A stretch of 64,000 nucleotides of DNA from Vibrio furnissii CIP 102972 (GTDB taxonomy: Bacteria > Pseudomonadota > Gammaproteobacteria > Enterobacterales > Vibrionaceae): contig NZ_ACZP01000011.1 of NCBI RefSeq assembly GCF_000176175.1, positions 1-64,000 on the forward strand. Direction: 5' to 3'. Shown piece by piece: positions 1 through 11,143 of this stretch. Every line of letters starts with the position of its first letter. The first letter of the stretch is position 1. The position numbers and the translations under genes are program-made. A model generated the notes under the pieces. It saw only the letters and a list, made by a program, of their open reading frames with translations. It was not told the origin of the DNA and did not search any database.

Positions 1-901
<901 letters not shown>

Positions 902-992
902 ACAACACCCAAGGGGTTTTGTACTGGACTCAAAGCTAAGCGCATAAGAATGTGTTGAGAGAACGAAAACAGCTTTCCGAATTTTAAGAATT

Positions 993-1111
993 TGCTTGGC
1001 GACCATAGCGTTTTGGACCCACCTGATTCCATTCCGAACTCAGAAGTGAAACGAAACAGCGTCGATGGTAGTGTGGGGTCTCCCCATGTGAGAGTAGAAC
1101 ATCGCCAGGCT
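993..1111 (+). rRNA. rrf: 5S ribosomal RNA
   Basis: The sequence starts TGCTTGGCGACCATAGCG, contains the conserved CCGAACTCAGAAGTGAAAC loop, and ends with CATCGCCAGGC, which pairs with the 5' end. The length of about 119 nt is normal. It follows the 23S gene by about 90 nt in standard rRNA operon order and is followed directly by two tRNA genes, so it belongs to an operon with distal tRNAs. Confidence 0.97.
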
Positions 1112-1142
1112 TTAAATTTAGACTCTTGAGTCTAACCAGTGC

Positions 1143-1219
1143 GGAGCGGTAGTTCAGTTGGTTAGAATACCGGCCTGTCACGCCGGGGGTCGCGGGTTCG
1201 AGTCCCGTCCGCTCCGCCA
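1143..1219 (+). tRNA. tRNA-Asp (GTC)
   Basis: A 77-nt cloverleaf with acceptor stem GGAGCGG/CCGCTCC, anticodon loop CTGTCAC giving anticodon GTC, T-loop GGTTCGAGTC, and an encoded CCA end. It is the first distal tRNA of the rRNA operon. Confidence 0.97.
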
Positions 1220-1228
1220 CTTATTTAG

Positions 1229-1255
1229 ACCTCAGCAGCAATGCTGGGGTTTTCT
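1229..1255 (+). terminator. Weak hairpin with T-run between the two tRNAs
   Basis: CCTCAGCA and TGCTGGGG form a short stem followed by TTTTCTT. It resembles the stronger hairpin after tRNA-Trp. It may be a partial terminator or a processing signal, since tRNA-Trp follows only 22 nt later. Confidence 0.4.
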
Positions 1256-1276
1256 TCAATCTGGAAGACTAAATTT

Positions 1277-1353
<77 letters not shown>

Positions 1354-1361
1354 TCATTATA

Positions 1362-1388
1362 AAGCCTCAGCGAAAGCTGGGGCTTTTT
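1362..1388 (+). terminator. Rho-independent terminator of the rRNA-tRNA operon
   Basis: The stem AGCCTCAGC / GCTGGGGCT with a GAAA loop is followed by six T. It lies just after tRNA-Trp. The following 240 nt up to the oxidase gene hold no further gene or clear signal. Confidence 0.85.
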
Positions 1389-1631
1389 TGTTTGTGGCTT
1401 TTGAAACAACTCGTATTGGGTGTTGCCGCGTCAGCTCAGTCGTTTCTTTTACCCCAGCCATTCATCGCTTCCTGTATCGATTGACTCCTTGGAGTTACCC
1501 ACCACCTTAAAACCTCGCAGTGAATCTGAATTTGCTCAATTTTTCTTTCAGATTTCAACGGCTCATCATTTACATTTTGTTGCGAATCAGTTTTATTACC
1601 AATCCAGAAAACATTGTTATTAGGACTGGTT

Positions 1632-3014
1632 ATGGATATCTCGCGTCGTCACTTTTTAAAAATTGGGTCAGCTTTCGGTCTCACCGCTGCATTACCAGCG
1701 TGTTCGTTGATTCGATTGGTCTCAAGCCCGGACGAATATGTTTATCAACTGACCGCTGAACCGGCGAACGCCACGTTAGTACCAGATTATTCGACACCCG
1801 TTCTCGGGTTCAACGGTTCCATCCCAGCTCCTATCATTCGTTGTCGCCAAGGACAGAAGGTGACGATCCACTTTACCAACAAGTTGGATGAACCGACGAC
1901 TATACATTGGCACGGTCTACGCATTCCCATTGCCATGGATGGGGTGCCTTTTCTGAGTCAGCCTCCCATTCTACCCGGTGAGACGTTTACCTATGAGTTT
2001 ACACCGCCGGATGCGGGTACGTTTTGGTACCACCCACACATGAATAGTGTCAAACAGCTCGGGATGGGCTTAGTGGGCTTGATCATTGTTGATGAGGCCG
2101 AACCTGTGGCCTTTGATCATGAATACCCACTCATGCTGAAACATTGGCATTTGGACAAAAAAGGTCAGTGGAAAGATTTAATGATCCCACGCTACAGTGC
2201 GCGGATGGGAACGCCCGGCGAGTGGGGGACTGTGAACGGTAAACACAATCCGCAATACACGATTAAACAGAATGCGACGGTGAGAGCTCGTATTGCCAAC
2301 GTGGATAACACGATCACTTATCCAATCGCTGTCGAAGGTGCAGAGGCGTGGATCATTGCGATTGATGGCAACCCGGTCGAAACGCCATATCTGCTAACGC
2401 AACATAAAATTGGCCCTGGCATGCGTTTAGACATTGCCTTTATCGCGCCCAAAGTGGGTGAAACGGTTTATGTTCGGCAAATGAAAGGGAAGTTCGCTTT
2501 TCCGTTGTGTGAGTTCCTCTGTGAGGAGTCTTGGCTGGCCAATGGGAAATCCATCCCTCGATTACCATTGAATCCGATCGCCCCTGTAAAGCTGTATCAA
2601 GCGCAAGAAATCGATTTTGTATTTGAATGGGAAGGTGCAGTGACACCTGCGGATAAGCGTGGTCACGCTGTGCCCAACTTCTGGTTGGTGAATAAACGTG
2701 CGTGGGAAGGGATGAGTGCCGAGCACATTCCTGAACCCTTGGCAAAACTGGAATTGGGAAAAACCTATATTTTCAATTTACGCAATGTCACGCAGTACCA
2801 TCATCCTATTCACCTACATGGTCACACGTTTACAGTGTTGGAGCTTGATGGTCAAGTTCTGGAAAAACCGTTTCATACCGATACCGTACTGCTAGGCAAA
2901 AATGGCAGTGCCAAGGCAGCGTTTGTTGCCGACAACCCTGGACGATGGATGTATCACTGCCACGTGATCGAGCATATGAAAACCGGATTGATGGGGTTTA
3001 TCGAAGTTGCTTAA
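1632..3014 (+). CDS. Tat-exported multicopper oxidase
   Basis: A 460-aa protein. The start ATG at 1632 has AGGA seven bases upstream; a TTG six codons earlier is less likely. The N-terminus carries a twin-arginine motif (SRRHFLK, residues 4-10) and a hydrophobic stretch ending LPACS, so it is exported folded, possibly as a lipoprotein. All four copper motifs are present: HWHG near 92, WYHPHM near 133, HPIHLHGH near 391, and HCHVIEHMKTGLM near 442-454 with a Met as probable axial type 1 ligand. It therefore looks like an active oxidase rather than the copper-less FtsP/SufI type. The substrate is unknown; Cu(I), Mn(II) or phenols are possible. It stands alone after the rRNA operon. Confidence 0.88.
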   Translation: MDISRRHFLKIGSAFGLTAALPACSLIRLVSSPDEYVYQLTAEPANATLVPDYSTPVLGFNGSIPAPIIRCRQGQKVTIHFTNKLDEPTTIHWHGLRIPIAMDGVPFLSQPPILPGETFTYEFTPPDAGTFWYHPHMNSVKQLGMGLVGLIIVDEAEPVAFDHEYPLMLKHWHLDKKGQWKDLMIPRYSARMGTPGEWGTVNGKHNPQYTIKQNATVRARIANVDNTITYPIAVEGAEAWIIAIDGNPVETPYLLTQHKIGPGMRLDIAFIAPKVGETVYVRQMKGKFAFPLCEFLCEESWLANGKSIPRLPLNPIAPVKLYQAQEIDFVFEWEGAVTPADKRGHAVPNFWLVNKRAWEGMSAEHIPEPLAKLELGKTYIFNLRNVTQYHHPIHLHGHTFTVLELDGQVLEKPFHTDTVLLGKNGSAKAAFVADNPGRWMYHCHVIEHMKTGLMGFIEVA

Positions 3015-3093
3015 ATAAGTGACTCCTGTAACTTTTGTATTTCTTCGCACTTTGGCTATCTAGTGCTGTTATTGAAAACTATTTTTTTACCCG

Positions 3094-3124
3094 TACTGGC
3101 TCATTTTTCATCAATGAACCAGTA
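3094..3124 (+). promoter_or_regulatory. Inverted repeat in the crcB leader
   Basis: TACTGGCTCATT and AATGAACCAGTA form a 12-bp stem with one mismatch around a 7-nt loop, ending 28 nt before the crcB start codon. No T-run follows, so it is not a normal terminator. It could be an mRNA leader hairpin or an operator. Confidence 0.45.
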
Positions 3125-3152
3125 CAATGATGGCAATACATTTGGAGGGCAC

Positions 3153-3536
3153 ATGGGACAATTTGCAATTTTAGGTTTGATTGCCATCGGTGGTGCAGTG
3201 GGTGCCTGTTCGCGTTATTTGGTTTCGGAATGGTGTGTAACACTCTTTGGGCGCAATTTCCCCTACGGCACGTTAACCGTCAACATCGTCGGTTCGTTCA
3301 TTATGGGATTGCTCATTGCATCTTTTGAAAATGAATGGTTAGCGCCATACCCTTGGCGTCAGATCATCGGGTTGGGCTTTTTGGGCGCATTGACCACATT
3401 TTCCACCTTTTCGATGGATAACGTACTACTTATGCAACAAGGAGCGTTTTTTAAAATGGGTTTAAACGTGCTGCTCAACGTGTTGCTGAGTATCTCGGCC
3501 GCTTGGGTCGCGTACCAGTGGCTGGTCCGTGGTTGA
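3153..3536 (+). CDS. crcB: Fluoride channel / exporter CrcB (Fluc)
   Basis: A 127-aa membrane protein of normal family length. ATG at 3153 follows GGAGG by a proper spacing; an upstream in-frame start at 3063 has no ribosome site. Four hydrophobic segments are visible. Family motifs include GAVGACSRY at the N-terminus, FPYGTLTVNIVGSF in the second segment, and GALTTFSTF, which carries the Phe/Thr/Ser residues of the fluoride pathway. In the family two subunits form an antiparallel dimer that lets fluoride leave the cytoplasm. No fluoride riboswitch was recognised upstream. Confidence 0.93.
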   Translation: MGQFAILGLIAIGGAVGACSRYLVSEWCVTLFGRNFPYGTLTVNIVGSFIMGLLIASFENEWLAPYPWRQIIGLGFLGALTTFSTFSMDNVLLMQQGAFFKMGLNVLLNVLLSISAAWVAYQWLVRG

Positions 3537-3557
3537 TTAAAAACTCTACTTTTCTGC

Positions 3558-3585
3558 TTGTTTAGCAATATCACTGCTCTATAAT
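3558..3585 (+). promoter_or_regulatory. Promoter of the thiamine operon
   Basis: A perfect -10 TATAAT at 3580-3585 and a weak -35 TTGTTT at 3558-3563, 16 bp apart. The predicted start of transcription near 3592 coincides with the first base of the TPP riboswitch stem. Confidence 0.75.
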
Positions 3586-3592
3586 GATTTCA

Positions 3593-3674
3593 CTTGTCGG
3601 AGTGCCATAAGGCTGAGACCGTTTATTCGGGATCCGTTGAACCTGATCAGGTTAGAACCTGCGAAGGGAACAAG
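3593..3674 (+). promoter_or_regulatory. TPP (THI-box) riboswitch
   Basis: It contains the two signature strings of the thiamine pyrophosphate aptamer, GGCTGAGACC (pyrimidine-sensing helix) and ACCTGATCAGGTTAGAACCTGCGAAGGGA (given here only as a position, 3640-3669; core CTGATCAGG). They are enclosed by closing stem CTTGT (3593-3597) / ACAAG (3670-3674). It sits directly after the promoter and 120 nt ahead of thiC, so TPP is expected to switch off the whole thi operon. A possible alternative pairing in the expression platform is described under findings. Confidence 0.96.
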
Positions 3675-3733
3675 AGAAGACAATCTCTGGCGATCTGTGG
3701 ATCGTCGTATCTTCAGTTCCAAGATCTGTCTGA

Positions 3734-5746
<2,013 letters not shown>

Positions 5747-5749
5747 ATC

Positions 5750-6952
5750 GTGAAATTACTTATCCCATCTCAATGCATTGAACTGACGGGAGACGTGCAG
5801 CGGGTGCTATTGCTCGCTGAACAACAAGGTTTTGCGATTGGACATATCGAGTTGGGCGTGAGCCCAACGCCTGATTTGCAACTTGTTGGTGACACGACTC
5901 TCCGTTTGTCTTGCAATTGGTTCCCCCATGTTCAGCCAGATGCTGATTGGGTGTTGCACTATGGTGCTGTGGCTGATGATTATGCGTCCACAGCAATGCA
6001 TGACCGTTGGATTTTTATTGGCGACGAGCATCAGGGGCGCGTGACCGACCATTGGCAACATTCTGATGAAGTCCGTTACTTGCTTCAAGTCACCCCCTTG
6101 GAACCTCGTGACTATGGGCGTCATTTGGCATGGGTGCTGGCGTGTCTGAGTCTCGATTTTCCCATCGAAGATGCGTTGGTTTTGAGCAGAGCGGCATTGA
6201 ATGTTTCACGTGAAACATGGCCAAGCGACTACCGACACTTTCCTCAACCACGCACCCAAGCTGAATTTTCTGCGTTTCCAACCCTGAAGCCGGCGTCATT
6301 GGGTGTGTACCCAGTGGTGGATGATGTCCGTTGGATTGCGCAATTATTGCCGCTGGGGATCTCCACCATTCAACTGCGCATCAAAGACTCGCATCAAGCT
6401 GATTTGGAACAGCAGGTGATGGAAGCCATTCGTCTTGGTCGCCAGTTCGGGGCGCAGGTGTTTATTAATGACTACTGGCAGCTGGCGGTAAAGCATGGCG
6501 CTTATGGCGTGCACCTTGGGCAGGAAGATCTGCAGGCGGTCGATTTGAAGGTGCTATCGGACAATAACCTTCGTCTGGGTTTATCCACTCACGGTTATTT
6601 TGAATTGCTGCGCATTCACCAATTGGCGCCGAGTTACATTGCCTTGGGGCATATTTTTCCGACCACCACCAAACAAATGCCGTCCAAACCGCAGGGGCTG
6701 GTGCGCTTGGCGTTGTATCAACAACTGCTTGATTCGATGCCTTATGGTGACACCACGGGGGTGCCCAGTGTGGCGATAGGCGGGATTGATGCGCTTAACG
6801 CCGAGCACGTTCTGGCGTGCGGCGTCACCAGTATTGCCGTGGTGAGAGCCATTACTGAGGCAAAGGATGTGGCTGTTGCTACCCACACGTTGCAGCAGAT
6901 TTTCACGCTGTCGCTGGCATCGACGAAGGAGCGCAACCATGTTGTCGGATGA
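5750..6952 (+). CDS. thiE: Thiamine phosphate synthase ThiE with an extra N-terminal domain
   Basis: A 400-aa protein starting with GTG at 5750. The TIM-barrel ThiE domain, which joins HMP-PP and thiazole phosphate, begins near residue 184 (LGVYPVVDDVRWIAQLLPLG) and has STIQLRIKD, VFINDYWQLA, GVHLGQEDL, ALGHIFPTTTK and AIGGI. The family is normally about 210 aa. The first ~180 residues are additional; their end (GRHLAWVLACLSLDFPIEDALVLSRAALNVSRET) resembles the C-terminal part of ThiD / ribokinase-fold kinases, but the glycine anion-hole signature is lost. I infer a degenerate ThiD-like domain. A parS sequence is embedded at codons 151-156. thiF overlaps the end by 14 nt. Confidence 0.92.
   Translation: MKLLIPSQCIELTGDVQRVLLLAEQQGFAIGHIELGVSPTPDLQLVGDTTLRLSCNWFPHVQPDADWVLHYGAVADDYASTAMHDRWIFIGDEHQGRVTDHWQHSDEVRYLLQVTPLEPRDYGRHLAWVLACLSLDFPIEDALVLSRAALNVSRETWPSDYRHFPQPRTQAEFSAFPTLKPASLGVYPVVDDVRWIAQLLPLGISTIQLRIKDSHQADLEQQVMEAIRLGRQFGAQVFINDYWQLAVKHGAYGVHLGQEDLQAVDLKVLSDNNLRLGLSTHGYFELLRIHQLAPSYIALGHIFPTTTKQMPSKPQGLVRLALYQQLLDSMPYGDTTGVPSVAIGGIDALNAEHVLACGVTSIAVVRAITEAKDVAVATHTLQQIFTLSLASTKERNHVVG
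6202..6217. promoter_or_regulatory. parS: parS site 1 (ParB-binding centromere), inside thiE
   Basis: The 16-bp perfect palindrome TGTTTCACGTGAAACA equals the bacterial parS consensus. In thiE it encodes part of N-V-S-R-E-T. ParB loads here and spreads, and ParA then moves the origin region. Presence of two further sites within 14 kb argues against chance. Confidence 0.93.
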
Positions 6953-7748
6953 ACAATTTGTTCGCTATCAACGCCAAGTCGCGTTGCCTGATGTAGGTGA
7001 ATGTGGTCAACACAAGCTCCTCAATGGCCGAATCTTGATCGTCGGTTGCGGCGGTTTAGGTACGGCTGCAGCGCAATATTTGGCGGCAGCCGGTGTCGGT
7101 TCTCTGGTGATTGCCGATGACGATTGTGTCGAGTTGTCCAACTTGCATCGCCAATTGGCATATCGCATGACGCAGTTGACGCTGCCGAAAGTCGCAGCCT
7201 TGGCACAAACACTGGCAAGCATCAATCCTGACTGCCGGGTCCGCACTGTGCAGCGCAAAATGGCGGGCAGCGTGCTGGACTTGGAAGTTGCGCACGCCGA
7301 TATCGTACTCGATTGCAGTGACAATCTAGAGACACGTCATGCGATCAACGCAGCGTGTTTTGCTGCGCGCAAGCCTCTGATCGCCGGTTCGGCGATTGGC
7401 TGGGAAGGCCAATTGGTGGCGTTTGATTTTGCCAATCAGCCCCAAGGCTGTTATCGCTGCTTGGTGCCGGATGATGTCACTCCTACCTCGGGACGTTGCA
7501 CCGATCTCGGTGTGATGGGGCCTGTGGTGGGTTCCATCGGTAACCTGCAAGCATTGATGGCGATGCAGTGGTTGCTGCAACTCAACCATTTCCAATCCCA
7601 TCAGGTGATGCGGTTTGACGGACTGAACATGCAGTGGCAAAAATGGCACTTGCTGAATGATCCCGATTGTTCGGTATGCTGCGCGTCTCCGTCCAAACCT
7701 CATTCAACCACCAATCTAGCATCCCCAATCAACGAGGACGAGTCATGA
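6939..7748 (+). CDS. thiF: ThiS adenylyltransferase ThiF
   Basis: A 269-aa E1-like enzyme. ATG at 6939 has AAGGAG upstream and overlaps thiE by 14 nt; an in-frame start at 6867 lies deep in thiE. The nucleotide-binding motif is ILIVGCGGLGTAAAQYL, followed by the DDD...LSNLHRQ segment typical of ThiF/MoeB. Two CXXC pairs (CYRC near 190 and CSVC near the C-terminus) should bind structural zinc. It adenylates the C-terminal glycine of ThiS to prepare sulfur transfer for the thiazole ring. The stop codon overlaps the thiS start (ATGA). Confidence 0.95.
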   Translation: MLSDEQFVRYQRQVALPDVGECGQHKLLNGRILIVGCGGLGTAAAQYLAAAGVGSLVIADDDCVELSNLHRQLAYRMTQLTLPKVAALAQTLASINPDCRVRTVQRKMAGSVLDLEVAHADIVLDCSDNLETRHAINAACFAARKPLIAGSAIGWEGQLVAFDFANQPQGCYRCLVPDDVTPTSGRCTDLGVMGPVVGSIGNLQALMAMQWLLQLNHFQSHQVMRFDGLNMQWQKWHLLNDPDCSVCCASPSKPHSTTNLASPINEDES

Positions 7749-7951
7749 CGATGACGATTCACATCAACGCGCAACCGCACATCACCCAAATTGGCAGCAC
7801 CTTGGCGAGCGTGCAAGCGCAACTTGAACTGCCAGTACAAGGCTGCGTGTTTGCCATCAATGATCAGGTGATTCCGCGTGGTTTATGGCACCAAACGGTG
7901 CTCAACGACGGTGACCACATTTCTCTCTTTCAGGCGATTGCAGGAGGCTAA
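7745..7951 (+). CDS. thiS: Sulfur carrier protein ThiS
   Basis: A 68-aa ubiquitin-like protein ending in the diagnostic Gly-Gly (QAIAGG) that becomes a thiocarboxylate and donates sulfur to thiazole synthase. The start ATG at 7745 overlaps the thiF stop by 4 nt; GGACGAG lies just upstream. The motif [16 protein letters not shown] matches the family. thiG follows 5 nt later. Confidence 0.96.
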   Translation: MTMTIHINAQPHITQIGSTLASVQAQLELPVQGCVFAINDQVIPRGLWHQTVLNDGDHISLFQAIAGG

Positions 7952-7956
7952 ACGCC

Positions 7957-8727
7957 ATGTTTACCATAGCTGATAAAACTTTTCGCTCCCGGCTTTTAAC
8001 CGGGACAGGCAAATTTGCCAATCGTCATGTGATGGCCGATGCCATTCGCGATAGTGAATCTGAACTGGTCACCATGGCGCTGAAGCGCGTTGACTTGGCC
8101 GAACGTGATGATGACATTCTGGCGCCGTTGATTGCGGCGGGAATTCATTTACTACCCAATACCTCGGGTGCCAAAACAGCGCGTGATGCGGTGTTTGCCG
8201 CGCATTTAGCGCGTGAAGCGTTGGGGACGTCGTGGCTCAAACTGGAAATCCACCCAGATCCGAAATACCTGATGCCTGACCCGATTGAAACGCTGAAAGC
8301 AGCGGAGCAGTTGGTGAAGGACGGCTTTACGGTGTTGCCGTATTGCCATGCCGATCCGGTGCTGTGTAAACGGTTGGAGGAAGTGGGCTGCGCTGCGGTC
8401 ATGCCGCTCGGTGCGCCGATTGGTACCAATCAGGGGTTGAGTTCAAAGACCTTTCTGGAAATCATCATCGATCAAGCGAACGTGCCGGTCATTGTCGATG
8501 CGGGCATTGGCGCACCTTCGGATGCAGCGCTGGCGATGGAGATGGGGGCCGACGCCGTGCTGGTGAATACCGCCATTGCCACTGCAAGCGATCCGATTGC
8601 GATGGCACGCGCTTTCAAACTCGCGGTGGAAGCGGGGCGACTGGCGTATGAATCTGGCTTGGCGGCACAACACCAACACGCTGCCGCATCGAGTCCGTTC
8701 ACTGCATTTCTGGATGGTTCACGATGA
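7957..8727 (+). CDS. thiG: Thiazole synthase ThiG
   Basis: A 256-aa TIM-barrel enzyme that condenses deoxyxylulose phosphate, dehydroglycine and ThiS thiocarboxylate into the thiazole phosphate moiety. Visible family features: [12 protein letters not shown] near the N-terminus, the Schiff-base lysine segment [16 protein letters not shown] near residue 90, [57 protein letters not shown]. The stop overlaps the thiH start by 4 nt. ThiG and ThiH usually act as a complex. Confidence 0.97.
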   Translation: MFTIADKTFRSRLLTGTGKFANRHVMADAIRDSESELVTMALKRVDLAERDDDILAPLIAAGIHLLPNTSGAKTARDAVFAAHLAREALGTSWLKLEIHPDPKYLMPDPIETLKAAEQLVKDGFTVLPYCHADPVLCKRLEEVGCAAVMPLGAPIGTNQGLSSKTFLEIIIDQANVPVIVDAGIGAPSDAALAMEMGADAVLVNTAIATASDPIAMARAFKLAVEAGRLAYESGLAAQHQHAAASSPFTAFLDGSR

Positions 8728-9836
8728 GCTTTGTACAACGATTCAACCAACTGGATTGGGATGACATTAAGTTGTCGGTGTACGGCAAAACCGCGGCTGA
8801 CGTTGAGCGAGCACTGGCAAAAAGCAAACGCGACGTGGAGGATTTCAAAGCCCTGATTTCTCCCGCTGGAGAAGCGTACTTGGAACAGATGGCACAACTG
8901 TCTTATCAGGCGACTCGGCGCCGCTTTGGCAATACCATGTCGTTTTACATTCCACTCTACTTATCGAACTTGTGTGCCAACGCCTGCACGTATTGCGGTT
9001 TTTCTATGGAGAACCGCATCAAGCGTAAAACGTTATCTCAAGATGAAGTGGCGCAGGAGATTGCGGCGATCAAGCAGATGAAGTTTGACAGCGTACTGCT
9101 CGTCACCGGTGAGCACGAAACCAAAGTTGGCATGAATTACTTTCGTCAAATGCTGCCGATGATTAAGCAGTCGTTCCATTATCTGGCAATGGAAGTGCAA
9201 CCGCTGAAGCTGGAAGAGTATGCCGAGTTGAAAACCTTGGGGCTCGACGCGGTGATGGTGTATCAGGAAACGTACCATCCATCGACATATGCGCAGCATC
9301 ACTTGCGCGGCAATAAGATGGATTTTAATTTTCGTCTCGACACGCCTGACCGATTGGCCAAAGCCGGGATTGATAAAATTGGTTTGGGCGCGCTGATTGG
9401 TCTGGAAGATTGGCGTACCGATTGTGTCTACGTCGCCGAACATCTTCACTATTTGGAGAAGACGTATTGGCAGTCACGTTACTCGATTTCGTTTCCGCGC
9501 TTGCGACCCTGTGAAGGGGCGTTGCAACCCAAGTCGGTGATGAGTGACAAGCAATTGGTGCAACTGATCTGTGCGTTTCGTTTGTTGAACTCGGAAGTAG
9601 AGTTGTCTTTGTCGACGCGTGAGACGCCAGCGTTTCGCGACAATGTGGCCATGTTGGGCATCACCAGTATGTCGGCGGCATCGAAGACCCAGCCGGGAGG
9701 ATATGCCGATCCCAAAGCGGAATTGGAGCAGTTCGCGACCAGCGATGAACGGCCGGCTTGGCAAGTGGAACAGGCCATGAAAGCCAAAGGGTTGGAAGCG
9801 GTGTGGCATGATTGGCATGCCGTTTACTCTGGCTAA
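8724..9836 (+). CDS. thiH: 2-iminoacetate (dehydroglycine) synthase ThiH
   Basis: A 370-aa radical-SAM protein that cleaves tyrosine to give dehydroglycine for the thiazole ring. The CX3CX2C cluster motif (CANACTYC, C84, C88, C91) is intact. Use of ThiH rather than the glycine oxidase ThiO means an oxygen-sensitive route, usual for enterics and vibrios. Last gene of the operon; translationally coupled to thiG. A parS site and a terminator follow within 55 nt. Confidence 0.97.
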   Translation: MSFVQRFNQLDWDDIKLSVYGKTAADVERALAKSKRDVEDFKALISPAGEAYLEQMAQLSYQATRRRFGNTMSFYIPLYLSNLCANACTYCGFSMENRIKRKTLSQDEVAQEIAAIKQMKFDSVLLVTGEHETKVGMNYFRQMLPMIKQSFHYLAMEVQPLKLEEYAELKTLGLDAVMVYQETYHPSTYAQHHLRGNKMDFNFRLDTPDRLAKAGIDKIGLGALIGLEDWRTDCVYVAEHLHYLEKTYWQSRYSISFPRLRPCEGALQPKSVMSDKQLVQLICAFRLLNSEVELSLSTRETPAFRDNVAMLGITSMSAASKTQPGGYADPKAELEQFATSDERPAWQVEQAMKAKGLEAVWHDWHAVYSG

Positions 9837-9846
9837 ACGATGATCA

Positions 9847-9862
9847 TGTTTCACGTGAAACA
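9847..9862. promoter_or_regulatory. parS: parS site 2, between thiH and its terminator
   Basis: A second perfect copy of the palindrome TGTTTCACGTGAAACA, 3.6 kb from the first. It starts 11 nt after the thiH stop codon and ends just before the operon terminator, in non-coding DNA. Confidence 0.95.
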
Positions 9863-9865
9863 CAA

Positions 9866-9889
9866 AAAGGCGACCTGATGGTCGCCTTT
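9866..9889 (+). terminator. Terminator of the thi operon
   Basis: AAAGGCGACC and GGTCGCCTTT pair around TGAT, with A-tract before and TTT after, so it can act on both strands. The proV stop lies 70 nt further, convergent. Confidence 0.88.
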
Positions 9890-9958
9890 CTTCTATCGAT
9901 TCCATTTTTCAGCGATTCTATTGAGGACGCCTCAAGCGGCTCACTGGGTTGACCTCAT

Positions 9959-11143
9959 TTAAGCCGCATCCGCTTGGTGATATTTGCCGAGCAGTGCATG
10001 GTAGAAATCATGATCGCTTAACGTGCCGATCAACTGGTTTTCCTCCATCAGCAAAATCGGGTTGCCGGTGTGGTAGCGGATTTCAATCGCATCGCGCATG
10101 TCGATGTCTGGGCTGGCCATCACCAAGGTGTCGGGGGTGAGGTGCTGGTGTGACATCTCGTCATGCCATTCAATCAGTTTTAACGGGGAATCGCCAGACA
10201 CCACCCAGCGCTGCGCTTGCTGTTCCACCCATACATCTGACTGCTGACAAATCTGCCAGCGACCGTTGTCTTGAATCAGGTCGTCGCAACTGTTCATCAA
10301 CGAACGGCCTTTGAGCACATTCAGTGGGTTAGTATGAGCCACGAAGTCCTGGACATATTGTGTTTTAGGCGTCAGGACGATCGCTTCTGGCTTGCCATAC
10401 TGAATCAGTTTGCCGGATTCTAAGATGGCGATGCGTGAGCCAATCTTCAGGGCTTCGTCCAAATCATGGCTCACAAAAATGATGGTTTTGTTGAGCTGTT
10501 TTTGCAGGCTCAGCAACTCATCTTGCAGTTGGCTGCGAATCAGCGGGTCGAGGGCGGAGAACGGTTCGTCCATCAACAAAATGTCACTGTCCATTGCAAA
10601 GGCGCGAGCCAGACCGACACGCTGTTGCATGCCGCCAGAGAGTTCATGAGGGAATTTCGTTTCCCACTCCGACAAGCCAACCATGGCCAGTTTTTCGCGC
10701 GCCCGCTGACGGCGTTCGCCCTTGCCGATACCTTGCATCTCTAAACCAAACGCCACGTTATCCAGCACATTTAGCCACGGCATCAAGGCGAACGTTTGAA
10801 ACACCATCGAGACTTTATGAGTGCGTAGGTGACGCAGGGTGGCATCGTCGCAGTGGGCTAAATCGATGCACTGATCGCCATCTTGAATTTTTAGGGCGCC
10901 GCGCGTAATTGGATTCAAGCCATTCACGGCACGTAACAGGCTGGATTTTCCGGAACCCGACAAGCCCATCAACACGCAGATTTCACCTTGTTGAACATCC
11001 AAGCTGACGTTATCCACGCCTACCACGAGGCCCGTTTCATCGATGATTTGCTGACGACTTTTGCCTTGGTCTAGTAAGTCGAGAGCGGGTGCGGTATGAG
11101 AACCAAACACCACATCCAGATTTTCAATACTGATGGCGTTCAT
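9959..11143 (-). CDS. proV: Glycine betaine/choline ABC transporter, ATP-binding subunit (ProV/ChoV)
   Basis: A 394-aa protein. The ATG at 11143 is preceded by GGAGG at 7 nt and overlaps the end of proW by 4 nt, so I prefer it to the longer frame beginning at 11176. Walker A GLSGSGKSSLLRAVNGL, signature LSGGMQQRVGLARA and Walker B ILLMDEPFSALDP are intact. The C-terminal 100 residues have a CBS-domain character (DIDMRDAIEIRYHTGNPILLMEENQLIGTLSD), as in ProV/OpuAA proteins where CBS domains sense ionic strength. Last gene of the bet-pro operon, so it should import choline or betaine. Confidence 0.92.
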   Translation of the reverse strand: MNAISIENLDVVFGSHTAPALDLLDQGKSRQQIIDETGLVVGVDNVSLDVQQGEICVLMGLSGSGKSSLLRAVNGLNPITRGALKIQDGDQCIDLAHCDDATLRHLRTHKVSMVFQTFALMPWLNVLDNVAFGLEMQGIGKGERRQRAREKLAMVGLSEWETKFPHELSGGMQQRVGLARAFAMDSDILLMDEPFSALDPLIRSQLQDELLSLQKQLNKTIIFVSHDLDEALKIGSRIAILESGKLIQYGKPEAIVLTPKTQYVQDFVAHTNPLNVLKGRSLMNSCDDLIQDNGRWQICQQSDVWVEQQAQRWVVSGDSPLKLIEWHDEMSHQHLTPDTLVMASPDIDMRDAIEIRYHTGNPILLMEENQLIGTLSDHDFYHALLGKYHQADAA

